Below, one piece after another: positions 46,302 through 55,496 of a stretch of DNA of 64,000 nt. The stretch is from Planctomycetota bacterium (GTDB lineage: Bacteria; Planctomycetota; Planctomycetia; Gemmatales; HRBIN36). The stretch lies in NCBI GenBank assembly GCA_014584395.1, contig JACTMY010000017.1:166012-230011 (forward strand). The letters run 5' to 3'. The translations under genes and the position numbers were made by a program. The first letter of the stretch is position 1, and every line of letters starts with the position of its first letter. The notes under the pieces are model-generated. The model saw only the letters and a list, made by a program, of their open reading frames with translations, was not told the DNA's origin and ran no database searches.

Positions 46302-46973
46302 ATGAGCACGACGCCGACGATGCCAGCCCAAGTTCCTTCTCCGCCCAAGGGAGTGGCGGTGAGCGGCATCGTCTTCTCCGGGCTGTTCATCACCAATCTC
46401 GTTCTCATCCGGCTCGCCGTGCCCGCGGATCCTGCCGATCCGGGCGTTTGGCTGCAGGAACCGGAGCACCGCGAGGGCGTTCGCTTCGCGCTGAACCTGT
46501 TCCCTTTCACCGGCATCGCCTTTCTTTGGTTCATGGGGGTTTTGCGGAACCGCATCGGGTACTTCGAAGATCGGTTTTTTGCGACCGTCTTTCTCGGCAG
46601 CGGCCTGATGTTTGTCGCCATGATCTTCGTCAGCGGCGCTCTCGCACAAGGAGTGTTGGACACGTTTGTCGCCAGCGCCAACTTGTCCGGCAAGCACGAT
46701 GTCTATGTCCTGGGGCGGCGGACGGCCTATGCGCTTCTGACCATGTACGGCCTGAAGATGGCGGCCGTGTTTATGTTCGTCACGTCGACGATCGGCTTGA
46801 GAACGAAAGTCCTGGCGCCTTGGGTCTCTTTTACGGGTTTCGGAGTGGGGCTGGTCTTGCTGATCTCTCTCACGGAAGTGCCCTGGATTGCATTGTTATT
46901 CCCGGCGTGGGTGATCCTTGTGAGTGCCTGGATTCTCTTCGCGGAACTGCATACGAAAAGGCTAGCGAGCTGA
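46302..46973 (+). CDS. Hypothetical multi-pass membrane protein
   Basis: A 223-aa protein with about five transmembrane helices: VAVSGIVFSGLFITNLVLIRLAV, FALNLFPFTGIAFLWFMGVL, FFATVFLGSGLMFVAMIFVSGAL, YALLTMYGLKMAAVFMFVTSTIG and two closely spaced C-terminal ones. A large extramembrane loop follows the first. No catalytic or transport signature is recognisable. It lies 96 bp after the GH13 gene on the same strand, so it may belong to that transcript, but I see no functional link. Confidence 0.7.
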   Translation: MSTTPTMPAQVPSPPKGVAVSGIVFSGLFITNLVLIRLAVPADPADPGVWLQEPEHREGVRFALNLFPFTGIAFLWFMGVLRNRIGYFEDRFFATVFLGSGLMFVAMIFVSGALAQGVLDTFVASANLSGKHDVYVLGRRTAYALLTMYGLKMAAVFMFVTSTIGLRTKVLAPWVSFTGFGVGLVLLISLTEVPWIALLFPAWVILVSAWILFAELHTKRLAS

Positions 46974-47285
46974 CCAAGACCATCTCCCAACGGCGGACCG
47001 ACTGAAGACATCGGGTCAGTCCGCATTCCGCGACGCTCCCATCGAGTCAGCCAGTTTCCGCCCTTATCAGCCCTACCATCGGCAACTTGGGCAATCCCGT
47101 GCCGTCGTTTCGCACGATCTCTTCCAGAAAACACCGAAATTCAATGAAAAGGTGCCGATAGCGATGGCAGGTTGACTTGTGAACCCTTCCCCTCGGGAGC
47201 AAGTTGACCACACAAGATCTCTTTGAGGCGATCTCACCGGGATGGTTGGAACATCCCAGTCTCACGCGCAGAGGAAAGGAATCCC
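46974..47285. other. 312-bp spacer with a hairpin
   Basis: Just after the membrane-protein stop, GCGGAC (46993-46998) pairs with GTCCGC (47019-47024), with three more pairs inside after one mismatch. It is terminator-like but has no T run. Downstream are TTGACT and TTGACC hexamers without matching -10 boxes. A 72-aa minus-strand frame here has no support. Confidence 0.4.
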
Positions 47286-48167
47286 ATGTCTTCCCGCAAT
47301 GCTGCTCTCTGGTGGAGTTGTTTCGCCGCGCTTCTATTCATCCAAGCCCTGCCTGGCAGCGTCTTGGCCCAGGAGCCAAACTGGGAAGCAAACGGTTCAC
47401 CGATCATGCCCGTCAGCGCATGCTGGCAGGGATGCGATCCCTGTGCCTGTCAGCGGCCGTTCTCTCTGCAATTCACCCCCTACGGTTGGTTCACGCAGAT
47501 GAAAGGCGATGTGACGATCCGCAATCAAACGGTGCGCTTGGACGTCGACTTTGATCGAACCTGGGACCTCATTTGGGGTGATCTCAATTTCATGTTCTTC
47601 GGCCAATTGGAGGCGAATTATGATCGCTGGGGATTGCTGGTCAACGGGGTTTTCGCCAGCTTTTCGCCAGGAGGGAAAATCCGGCGGTTCCAATTCAATG
47701 ATGATTTCACTCAGACGTCTCTCGACACGGTCATCACTTATGAATTGACCGCGCTCTCGGATCGGCTCGGCGGCTGTTATGGGGCACGCTTCGAGGTTTT
47801 AGCGGGGACGCGCTTCAACTCCCTGACCTCCGACGTGACGGTGACCGGACCGCGCGGCAACACCGTCAACGGCAGCGGCCACCAGGATTGGTTCGATCCC
47901 ATCGTCGGCGTGCGTTATCGCTTGCCGCTTAATGACTGCTGGACCGTCCAAACGCGCGGCGACGTCGGCGGCTTTAACTGGGCCGAAGCCTCCACGTTTA
48001 CCTGGAACATCGAAGTCGCGTTGGAATACCGCTGGCGGGAACGGTTGTCCTTGATGGCGGGGTATCGCTGGCTGGACATCGACCGGGAAAGCGGCCAGGG
48101 TTCGATGCGGTTTGCCTACGACGTGATGACCAGCGGCCCGATGATGGGGCTGACGTTCCGCTTCTAA
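47286..48167 (+). CDS. Outer-membrane beta-barrel protein
   Basis: A 293-aa exported protein. The signal peptide ends SVLAQEPN, and GGAAAGGAATCCC precedes the ATG. The mature part begins with a Cys pair segment (CWQGCDPCACQ). It then alternates amphipathic strands (FSLQFTPYGWFTQMKGDVTIRN, RLDVDFDRTWDLIWGDLNFMFFGQLEAN, YRLPLNDCWTVQTRGDVGGFNW) and ends in MMGLTFRF, with the terminal Phe typical of outer-membrane barrels. The pattern resembles OmpW/porin-like proteins. Cargo or function unknown. The following gene encodes another barrel protein 36 bp later, so the two are probably co-expressed. Confidence 0.75.
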   Translation: MSSRNAALWWSCFAALLFIQALPGSVLAQEPNWEANGSPIMPVSACWQGCDPCACQRPFSLQFTPYGWFTQMKGDVTIRNQTVRLDVDFDRTWDLIWGDLNFMFFGQLEANYDRWGLLVNGVFASFSPGGKIRRFQFNDDFTQTSLDTVITYELTALSDRLGGCYGARFEVLAGTRFNSLTSDVTVTGPRGNTVNGSGHQDWFDPIVGVRYRLPLNDCWTVQTRGDVGGFNWAEASTFTWNIEVALEYRWRERLSLMAGYRWLDIDRESGQGSMRFAYDVMTSGPMMGLTFRF

Positions 48168-48203
48168 TCGCATCCAACCAGAATAAGGATGGAAGAGTCG
48201 TCG

Positions 48204-49106
48204 ATGAACAACCGCCCCGTGCGCTGGCTTCCCCTGCTTTTCTGCTGGGCTTGGACCTTGGCGGCGGGTCAAGCCCAGGAGCCAAACGAAACGGCGGTCC
48301 CTTCCCATTCCTTACCCGCGTGGCAAAGGGAGCGGCCGACGGCAGCCGTTCTGTCGGATAGCATCTGGGTCAATCGCTTCGCGGACGCCCTTGAGACCGA
48401 TCGCGACTCCTTCACGCCTTCAACGCGGACCGTGGAAAGAGGGCGCTGGATCGCCGAAAGTTCTTACTCCTTCATCGACCATCGCCGGGTCTATGAGACG
48501 CACAGTTTTCCCGAGTTGCTGTTGCGGTTTGGCTGGCTGGAGCGCGTCGAGCTGCGCCTCGGGTTCAACTATGAGGTGGGCGGTGGAGGCGACCCCAACT
48601 CGGCTTTCGCCCAAACGGAGTCCAATGAGGAATCGACCCTCGAGCGCGCTCATCGCTTGCTGTACGGCTTCAAGGCCGCTCTGACGGAGCAGCGCGGCGG
48701 GCTGCCGGAAAGCAGCGTCATTCTGCAGGGCTTTACTCCAACGGGCGGACCCGACACCGACACGCAGTTCATGAGCGCCTATGTGTTCGGCTGGACCATG
48801 GCCAATAAGTGGAAACTGGATGCGGCCCTGCGATACAACACCTCCGCCCTGGAAGAGGATGACTTTGGCATTTGGGCGTCCTCGGTCGTGCTGCGCATCC
48901 CTCTCGGTGAGCGTTGGGCCGTGCATGGGGAGTACGTCGGTTTCTTCTCCCAGGGGAAAGCGGAGGACTTCGTGAAGCATCTTTTCACGCCCGGCGTGCA
49001 CTTCCTGGCCACTCCCGACGTCGAGGTCGGCGTGCGGCTGGGCTGGGGGCTGAATGATCAAACCGACCGCTTTTTCTGCAACGTCGGCATAGGCTGGCGG
49101 TTCTAA
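48204..49106 (+). CDS. Outer-membrane transporter-like protein (MetA/phenol-pathway family)
   Basis: A 300-aa exported barrel. The signal peptide is LLFCWAWTLAAGQAQEPN. The first part has a DALETDRDSFTPSTRTVERGRWIAESSYSF motif, the second strands such as LLRFGWLERVELRLGFNYE, and the end is VGVRLGWGLNDQTDRFFCNVGIGWRF, again with a terminal Phe. This matches the putative outer-membrane porin family of phenol-degradation (MetA) type, whose substrate is often unknown. GGAAGAG lies 6 nt before ATG 48204. It follows another barrel gene and converges on the sulfatase. Confidence 0.78.
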   Translation: MNNRPVRWLPLLFCWAWTLAAGQAQEPNETAVPSHSLPAWQRERPTAAVLSDSIWVNRFADALETDRDSFTPSTRTVERGRWIAESSYSFIDHRRVYETHSFPELLLRFGWLERVELRLGFNYEVGGGGDPNSAFAQTESNEESTLERAHRLLYGFKAALTEQRGGLPESSVILQGFTPTGGPDTDTQFMSAYVFGWTMANKWKLDAALRYNTSALEEDDFGIWASSVVLRIPLGERWAVHGEYVGFFSQGKAEDFVKHLFTPGVHFLATPDVEVGVRLGWGLNDQTDRFFCNVGIGWRF

Positions 49107-49112
49107 AAGCCA

Positions 49113-49149
49113 CGCCTCCCGGCGACGCCTTAGCAGGTCGCGGGAGGCG
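49113..49149. terminator. Bidirectional terminator hairpin
   Basis: CGCCTCCCGGCGAC pairs with GTCGCGGGAGGCG (13 bp with one bulged G) around a 10-nt loop. It sits between two convergent genes. There is no good T tract on either side, so efficiency is uncertain. Confidence 0.55.
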
Positions 49150-49178
49150 GGGTTGAAACCGAGTGAGAACCCATCGGT

Positions 49179-51584
49179 TCATTTTTGCAATTCAACGACG
49201 ACCTTTACAATCCGGCCCGTGAAGCGGTTGTCGCGCTCCTGATAGTCCGTGGTCACATTGGTGGCCTCATCCACACCCACGTCGGCCGTCTCGTCAGGCG
49301 AGAAGATGACGCTGGCGGTGTGCTCGATCCTCCCCTCGGCGACTTTTTGGCCGTTCACGAAGAGCGTCCCCGTGCCTCCCTTGCCCAGGCCGCCGCCATC
49401 GTAAAGGAATGCAAACTTGACCGTGACTTTCCCCGCGGGCAGGGGTTCAGAGGTGGTCAGCTTGTACTCCTTGAGGCCGACCCAATTGTAGCAGTAGTTC
49501 AGCTTGCCGTCCTTGGCGTAGAGGCTCCAGCCGCCGAACCGGCCGCCCTGGCAGATAATGACGCCGTTGACTCCGGGTGCAGACGCATCCCGGCTCGGCG
49601 GAATCTCCAGCTCCGCGGTGATCGTGTGCGACCGGTTCTTCACGTTGATGAACACGTTGTCCATCATCCCGGTCATGCCCTCGTGGAGGGTCATCGAGGT
49701 GCGGCCCTCCATGAGATCGGGGCGGCCGGCCATTGAAGCGTCGATCCGCTCGAGCACACGGTCGTCGAGCGGCAGGACCTGATACTTCACTGCTTCCTTC
49801 AGGAATAGCTCCTGAAGCTCCTTGAGCTTCTCCGGGTGTTTGGCCGCGAGATCGTTCGACTGGCTGAAGTCCTCGGCCACGATGTAGAGCTCCCAGCGAT
49901 CCTTGTCGAAGGAGTCTGCCCGTGCCTTCGGTTCCCAGGGGGCCTTGTGCACCGTCCCGGCCACCCAGCCGTCGTGGTAGATCGCCCGGTTGCAGAAAAT
50001 CTCAAAGTACTGCGTCGTGTGCCGATCCTTGGCTTTGGCATCAGCAAACGTATACACCATGCTGACGCCTTCGATGGGCCGCTGCTGAAAGCCGTTCACC
50101 TCTTTCGGCTCCGGCAGCCCGCAAACCTCTAACACGGTGGGTGTCACATCGATGACGTGGTGGAACTGGCTGCGCACCTCGCCTTTCGCCTTGATGCCCT
50201 TCGGCCAGTGAACGATCATCCCGTTGCGGGTGCCGCCGAAGTTCGAGGCGACTTGCTTGGTCCAGGTGAATGGGGTATCGCCCGCCACGGCCCAGCCGGC
50301 GGCGTAATGGTTGTAGGCGTTTCGTCCGCCAAGTTCGTCGATTCTCTTCAAGATGTCTTCGAGCTTTTCGGGCACCTGATTGAAGTAGTTCATCTCATTG
50401 AACAACCCGACCATGCCGCCTTCGGCGCTCGCGCCATTGTCGCCCAGGATGTAGAAGAACAGGGTGTTGTCCATCTGCCCCATCTCCTCAATCGCCTGGA
50501 CGAGGCGGCCGACTTCGTGGTCGGTGTGCTCGCCGAACCCCGCGAACACTTCCATTTGCCGGGTGAACAGCTTCTTCTCATCCGCCGTCAGCTTGTCCCA
50601 GTCCTTGATCGCCTCGGGCTTGGGGGCCAGTTTCGTGTTCTCCGGCACCACGCCGAGTTTTTTCTGGTTCGCAAAGGTGATCTCCCGCTGTTGGTCCCAG
50701 CCGTGATCGAACTTGCCCTTGTACTTGTCGATGAACGCCCTCGGGGCCTGGTGCGGGGCGTGGGTGGCCCCCGGGGCATAGTAGATGAAGAACGGCTTGT
50801 CGGGGGTCAGGGCCTTTTGATACTGCGCCCAGGCAATGGCCTGGTTGGTCATGTCAGTCGTGAAGTGGTAGTTGGGGTCGCGCGGCACTTCCACACGGGC
50901 GACGCCGTCGTAAATGCCGGGATAGTATTGGTTCGTTTCGCCGCCCAAGAAGCCGTAGAACTTTTCGAACCCAGAATGGGTCGGCCAACGGTCGAACGGG
51001 CCGGACGGGCTGATTTCCCACGGCGGCACTTCATGGCACTTGCCAAACATGGCCGTGTTAAAGCCGTTCAAGCGCAGCATCTCGGCGAGAGGGGCGATGT
51101 TCTGCGGTCGAATCGCCGTCATGCCTGGGAACGCGGTTGCCGATTCGGTGACCGATCCCATGTTGCATGAGTGATGATTGCGGCCTGTCAAAATCGCCAT
51201 TCGTGTGGGCGCGCACAGGGCCGTGGTGTGAAAGCGGCTGTATTTCAACCCGTTCTTGGCCAGTTTCTCCGCTGTGGGCATATGGATCGGGCCCCCGAAC
51301 GCGCTCGGCTGGCCGAAGCCCATGTCGTCGATGAGGACGATGACGATGTTCGGCGCGCCCTTGGGGGGTTTGACCTGGAAGAACGGCGGCGCCTTGGCCT
51401 TGCGGGCGTCGATCTCGGTAATGGGCGGATAGGTCGGCGTCTTGATGGGCAGGACGGTCCGATCCAGAGGCGCATCCGGCTGCGTTTGCGCCAATAGATG
51501 CTGCAGCCGACCGGATGCACTCAGCCAGCCGAGAAAGCCGCCAAGTACGATCAGCGCGGCCGGCACATGGAAACGGCGTTTCAT
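49179..51584 (-). CDS. Exported arylsulfatase (formylglycine type, S1 family)
   Basis: An 801-aa sulfatase predicted to remove sulfate from aryl or sugar sulfates. The signal peptide/anchor is PAALIVLGGFLGWLSASG. The alkaline-phosphatase fold starts APNIVIVLIDDMGFG (metal Asp pair). CAPTR (Cys near residue 124) is the C-x-P-x-R site turned into formylglycine, followed by LTGRNHH. FIYYAPGATHAPHQAP and FYILGDNGA hold further ligands. The last 160 residues form a beta-sandwich (AELEIPPSRDASAPGVNGVIICQGGRFGGWSLYAKDGKLNY). GGAG sits 6 nt before ATG 51584. Needs a formylglycine-generating enzyme or anSME not in the window. The desulfated substrate is unknown. Confidence 0.93.
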   Translation of the reverse strand: MKRRFHVPAALIVLGGFLGWLSASGRLQHLLAQTQPDAPLDRTVLPIKTPTYPPITEIDARKAKAPPFFQVKPPKGAPNIVIVLIDDMGFGQPSAFGGPIHMPTAEKLAKNGLKYSRFHTTALCAPTRMAILTGRNHHSCNMGSVTESATAFPGMTAIRPQNIAPLAEMLRLNGFNTAMFGKCHEVPPWEISPSGPFDRWPTHSGFEKFYGFLGGETNQYYPGIYDGVARVEVPRDPNYHFTTDMTNQAIAWAQYQKALTPDKPFFIYYAPGATHAPHQAPRAFIDKYKGKFDHGWDQQREITFANQKKLGVVPENTKLAPKPEAIKDWDKLTADEKKLFTRQMEVFAGFGEHTDHEVGRLVQAIEEMGQMDNTLFFYILGDNGASAEGGMVGLFNEMNYFNQVPEKLEDILKRIDELGGRNAYNHYAAGWAVAGDTPFTWTKQVASNFGGTRNGMIVHWPKGIKAKGEVRSQFHHVIDVTPTVLEVCGLPEPKEVNGFQQRPIEGVSMVYTFADAKAKDRHTTQYFEIFCNRAIYHDGWVAGTVHKAPWEPKARADSFDKDRWELYIVAEDFSQSNDLAAKHPEKLKELQELFLKEAVKYQVLPLDDRVLERIDASMAGRPDLMEGRTSMTLHEGMTGMMDNVFINVKNRSHTITAELEIPPSRDASAPGVNGVIICQGGRFGGWSLYAKDGKLNYCYNWVGLKEYKLTTSEPLPAGKVTVKFAFLYDGGGLGKGGTGTLFVNGQKVAEGRIEHTASVIFSPDETADVGVDEATNVTTDYQERDNRFTGRIVKVVVELQK

Positions 51585-51645
51585 ATGAAGCTCCATGAAA
51601 ATGTAACTTTTGCTTGCTTCGGGAAGTTCGTTATCCAACGATCCT

Positions 51646-51744
51646 TCACGCTATGATGGGGCTCGCTGGGCTGGTCGCGGCGGCCCAACCTAAAAAGGCC
51701 CCCAGGGCGACCAGGGCCAAGGGAGCGAGCAACGAACGGCGCAT
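51646..51744 (-). CDS. Signal-peptide-only mini-ORF upstream of the sulfatase
   Basis: Too short for the track. It reads MRRSLLAPLALVALGAFLGWAAATSP... (32 aa, then TGA) and is preceded by GAGGAG 10 nt before the ATG. It closely parallels the sulfatase N-terminus (MKRRFHVPAALIVLGGFLGWLSAS): RR, a Pro, then LGxFLGW. It ends 61 bp before the sulfatase start. It may be a leader peptide, or what remains of a second sulfatase gene after deletion. Confidence 0.5.
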   Translation of the reverse strand: MRRSLLAPLALVALGAFLGWAAATSPASPIIA

Positions 51745-52063
51745 GGGCTTGGATCTCCTCAAATGTGCATGAAAAATAGCCGTCGGTCAGGCGAACGTGC
51801 CATTCGACTAGACAGCCGAAATCGGGGCGATAGTCATGCCATTCATCTTGTCCATGTAGTGCAGGACAATTCCTGGCAACCAGAAATGAGCGAGAGAAAT
51901 GAAATAACGCGCCCCCACCGAAACCTGATTCATCTTGTAGCACATCGCCTCTCGAATGCAATCATGAATCCAGAATTTTGCGGTGAAAGCCAGATGAAGT
52001 TCAAGGATGCGTGATCGGTGGTGAGCAGGGGTGGGATGGATTCGTCGGCGGGTTGACCGTTGC
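51745..52063. other. 319-bp spacer, nothing assigned
   Basis: Less GC-rich than its surroundings. It runs between the mini-ORF and the 3' end of the kinase gene, both on the minus strand. I see no hairpin with a T run and no clear promoter. It should hold the promoter for the mini-ORF and sulfatase. Confidence 0.4.
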
Positions 52064-55060
52064 TCATTTCATCAGTCGATCTTTCTCGGCTTGCCAGCGC
52101 TTCACCTCCTCGGGTTTGTCGAGCACCGTGTATAGATCGATCAGCCGCGCCGCGGCTTGACTGAGCCGCTGGTGGCGGAGCGGCGCGGGCAGCATGTTGG
52201 CTCGCTCCTTGACGCCCTCGTAACCCTTGAGCAGCAACGGCTCGGCCTCGGCCAGCAGTTTGGCCTTCTTCGCCTCATCGCTCACGTGGCGGGCTTGGCC
52301 GAGCAGCGCCCCGCCGAGCAGCGATGCCGTGTTGAAGGTGGACCAATTCTCCGGCTGCACTTTCTGCCGAATCGCCAAGGATTCCCGCAACCACGGCTCC
52401 GCGGCTTCGTCTTGGTCGCATTGCATCAACTCCCACGCCGCCTGGGCCAAGACTCCCGCGAAGCCGGGGTCGTCCGGCTTGGCCCGTTTCCTGCGCCCCT
52501 CGATAAACAGGTTCAAAACGGCCGCGGCTTTCGCGCCTTCCTTGGCGTCGCAATAGGCCTTGCCGAGGTTGCCAAGCTTTTCGATCGTTTCGGGATGGTC
52601 CGGGCCAAGGGCTTGTTCGTAGCCCTCGCGAACTTGTTCGAACAGCCGGACGGCGTCGTCGCTCATGCGGGATTGCAGGCAAGCCATGGCCCAGTTGTTC
52701 AAGGTGGCGAGCGTATCGGGGTGATAACGGCCCATCTTGTTCGCCTTGGCCAGATGGACTTGCTCGAAGAGGCGCAGGGCGTATTCGGACCGACCGGCGT
52801 TCTTATAGGCGACGGCCAGGTTGCCCAGGGTGTTGAGCGTTCTGGGATGATCGGCGCCGAAGAACTTTTCCTCGACCTGGTTGACGTGCTGCAAGAGTTG
52901 GATCGCCTTGTCGTGCTGACCGATGTCTTGATAGGCGGTGGCGAGGTTGTTGAACGAAACCAAGGTTTCGGGGTGCTGATCGCCCAAAATCTTGACCCTG
53001 GCGTCGCGGACTTGTTCGTGAAGCTGGATCGCCTTGGGCAGTTGCCCCGTCGCCTGGTAGACCCTGGCGAGGTTGTTTTTCGCGGTGAGCGTGTGGACGT
53101 GCTCCACGCCCCACTTTTGAACGAAGACGTCGTGGACGCGTTCAAACCAGGGGAGGGCCTTGCGGGCTTGCCCCGCCGCTTGATAAGCGAGGGCGAGGTT
53201 GCTCAGCGCGGTGAGGGTTTTGAAATCCTCCTCGCCCATGACTCGGACAAAGGCTTGATGAACCTGTTCGAGCAGGGGGAGTGCTTCCGTTAAGCGCCCC
53301 GTGGCGACGTAGCTCTGCGCCAGGTTGTTCATGACCGTGAGCGTGTCGGCGTGGTCGGGCCCCTTGAGCTTTTCAAAACCGGCGCGGACGCGCTCGTTGA
53401 GCTGGATGGCTTCGGTCAGTTTGCCCGTTTCGAGATAGGCCTTGGCCAAGTTGTTGAGCGTGACCAGGGTTTCGAGGTGATCCATGCCCAGGGTTTGTTC
53501 GCGGATGCGGCGCGCCTTTTCATAGACCTCCGCGGCCTTGACGGGACTGCCCAGGTCGAGCAGCGTGTTGCCCACAATTGTTTGCAGGCGGGCCATGACC
53601 AGGGGATCGCCCAGGGCTTCACCTTCGAGTTGATCGGCGACTTTTTCCGCGCGCTCGCGGAGTCGGACGGAGAGCGGAGCGCCGTTCGGCTCTTCATGGC
53701 GCGGGCTGAGGTTGCGCAGCATGCCCGTGATGATCTCGACCCCCTTTTCGATCTGCCCGAGCCGCTTTTCCGCTTGATCCCGGGCCTGGGACTCCTTCTG
53801 GGCGACTTCGTCGGCCCGCTGCCGCTGGGTTTCCTTTTGATCGCGTTCATCGCGCGCCAGTTGCTCCGCCGTGATGGCTCGGGCCATCTGCCAAAGGCTG
53901 GTCGCCAATCCCGCGATGAGCACGAGAATCAGAACGTATCCCGACAGGATCAAGACGCGGCGGCGCTTCCGCCGTTCCTGAGCCTGCACCTCGGCCCTCA
54001 TCCGGGACAGCTCGGCTTGCCTGGCCCGTTCCTCCGCCTGGGTGCGCAGCCGGGCCACCTCATCGGCCACGTCATGGCCGTCCGCGGGCCGATCCTCGGG
54101 ATGAAAGGACAGACAGCGTTTGCACAAGGCGACCACTTCCGGGTCCGCGCCGCAGGCATCCAGCCGGGCAAACGCTTCCTCGGTTTGGCCGCGCATGGCC
54201 CGAAGCCTGACGCTTTCGGGGTCTGGGCCGGTAAAGGGCGGCTGATCGGTCAACATCGCGCACAGGATCGCTCCCAGGCCGAAGACGTCGGTCCGCTGAT
54301 CGATCTTGCCGGTCTCGCCCGCCGCTTGCTCCGGCGCCATGTAGGCAGGCGTGCCCAAGATGCTGCCCGTTTGGGTGGCGCTGCTCCCGGGTCCGGAGCG
54401 GGGGTCGATCAGCTTCGTTTGGCTGGCGGCTTCCATTTCGGGATCAGCCGGTTGTTCGCCCTTTGGCTGCGTCTCTTGGGAAATGAGTTTGGCCAGCCCC
54501 CAGTCCATGACCTGCACTTCGCCGAAAGCGCCGACCATGACGTTGGCCGGTTTCAGGTCCCGATGGATGACTTGATGGGCATGGGCATACCCCGCGGCTT
54601 GGGCAATGGCTTCGAAGATGGCCAACTTATTGATTGGCGCGCCGCTCTTGACCAGGGCGTCGAGGGTTTGCCCCTTGATAAGCTTCATGGTCAGAAACGG
54701 CCTGCCATCCTCGAGATGACCCGTTTGATAGATCGGCGGGATGGCCGGATGCTGAAGCTGACCGGTGATCTGAGCCTCGTCCACGAACCGCTGGGCCATG
54801 ATCGAATGAGGGTCGAAGCGTTCCTGCAAGACCTTGACGGCCACGGTGCGATTCAGGGCGCGGTCGTGGGCCTGATAGATGATGCCCATGCCGCCGCGGG
54901 CGATTTCCTTTTCCAGGATCAGGTCCGCTGGGGCGGGGACGAGGCGCGGCGGACCCGGTGGAGCGGGTCGCAACAACGTCTCCGCTCCCTCGGACGCGGG
55001 GGGTTGGCCTGACGGGGCGGGCATACCCGGAATGGTCGGCGGCAGATCGTCCTGGACCAT
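52064..55060 (-). CDS. Membrane Ser/Thr protein kinase with C-terminal TPR array
   Basis: A 998-aa Hanks-type kinase. EIARGGMGIIYQAHDRALNRTVAVKVL gives the Gly loop and ATP lysine, HRDLKPANVMV the catalytic loop, and VMDWGLAKL the metal Asp in a DWG variant of DFG. GTPAYMAPEQAAGETGKIDQRTDVFGLGAILCAML is the APE region. One TM helix (VLILSGYVLILVLIAGLATSLWQM, about 365-390) leads into a short coiled coil. About ten kinesin-light-chain-type TPRs follow (TLNNLAKAYLETGKLTEAIQLNERV) to about residue 860. This is a hallmark planctomycete architecture; the TPRs would lie outside the membrane. The start is ATG 55060, with AAGGG 7 nt upstream. Confidence 0.93.
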   Translation of the reverse strand: MVQDDLPPTIPGMPAPSGQPPASEGAETLLRPAPPGPPRLVPAPADLILEKEIARGGMGIIYQAHDRALNRTVAVKVLQERFDPHSIMAQRFVDEAQITGQLQHPAIPPIYQTGHLEDGRPFLTMKLIKGQTLDALVKSGAPINKLAIFEAIAQAAGYAHAHQVIHRDLKPANVMVGAFGEVQVMDWGLAKLISQETQPKGEQPADPEMEAASQTKLIDPRSGPGSSATQTGSILGTPAYMAPEQAAGETGKIDQRTDVFGLGAILCAMLTDQPPFTGPDPESVRLRAMRGQTEEAFARLDACGADPEVVALCKRCLSFHPEDRPADGHDVADEVARLRTQAEERARQAELSRMRAEVQAQERRKRRRVLILSGYVLILVLIAGLATSLWQMARAITAEQLARDERDQKETQRQRADEVAQKESQARDQAEKRLGQIEKGVEIITGMLRNLSPRHEEPNGAPLSVRLRERAEKVADQLEGEALGDPLVMARLQTIVGNTLLDLGSPVKAAEVYEKARRIREQTLGMDHLETLVTLNNLAKAYLETGKLTEAIQLNERVRAGFEKLKGPDHADTLTVMNNLAQSYVATGRLTEALPLLEQVHQAFVRVMGEEDFKTLTALSNLALAYQAAGQARKALPWFERVHDVFVQKWGVEHVHTLTAKNNLARVYQATGQLPKAIQLHEQVRDARVKILGDQHPETLVSFNNLATAYQDIGQHDKAIQLLQHVNQVEEKFFGADHPRTLNTLGNLAVAYKNAGRSEYALRLFEQVHLAKANKMGRYHPDTLATLNNWAMACLQSRMSDDAVRLFEQVREGYEQALGPDHPETIEKLGNLGKAYCDAKEGAKAAAVLNLFIEGRRKRAKPDDPGFAGVLAQAAWELMQCDQDEAAEPWLRESLAIRQKVQPENWSTFNTASLLGGALLGQARHVSDEAKKAKLLAEAEPLLLKGYEGVKERANMLPAPLRHQRLSQAAARLIDLYTVLDKPEEVKRWQAEKDRLMK

Positions 55061-55496
55061 ATGCAAACCCTTGGCTGACGTTGCGGAATCGAGCTTGGCT
55101 CATCCCCGCGGGATGGAGCAAGGATGATCCCATTTGTTTCTACCATTTCATGCCGCCGAGGGGGAAGCAAAATACGACCCTCTGGGGCAGGCTTTCGGGG
55201 CATGCTTTGAAAGTGAAAGCGCACGTACGATCCATGCAGTCGGTAGGAGCGTTATTTGCAGCGGTTGCCGCAATCCCTTGGCCTGACCGTGGTTCAGACA
55301 TGACCTTGCAAGCTTGGCCTGTTTGTCCTAAGCTAACGGAGTCCATGGGCTTTGCCGGCGGACTTCCATGCGCCGGCTCATCGACCTATCGCGGACGGCT
55401 GCATTCGGAGGGCATACCCCTGTCCATCCAAGGGATGGTGATGCGCCCCGTTCGCCGGCTCACACCCCGGTTCGTTATCTTGCACAGGCGGCTCCC
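55061..55496. other. Divergent spacer between the kinase and aceE
   Basis: A possible plus-strand promoter is TTGCAA (55306-55311), then 17 bp, then TAAGCT (55329-55334), weak at the -10. A perfect 7-bp inverted repeat GCCGGCG/CGCCGGC (55354-55360 and 55371-55377) with a 10-nt loop lies in the aceE leader. No kinase promoter is clear. Confidence 0.35.

Noticed and set aside
47047-47265. 72-aa minus-strand ORF in the spacer before the barrel genes
   Set aside because: No SD, no recognisable family, and it is not in an operon context.
52690-53450. Tandem similarity inside the kinase gene as a CRISPR-like array
   Set aside because: The periodicity of about 126 bp reflects the 42-residue TPR units and is in frame.
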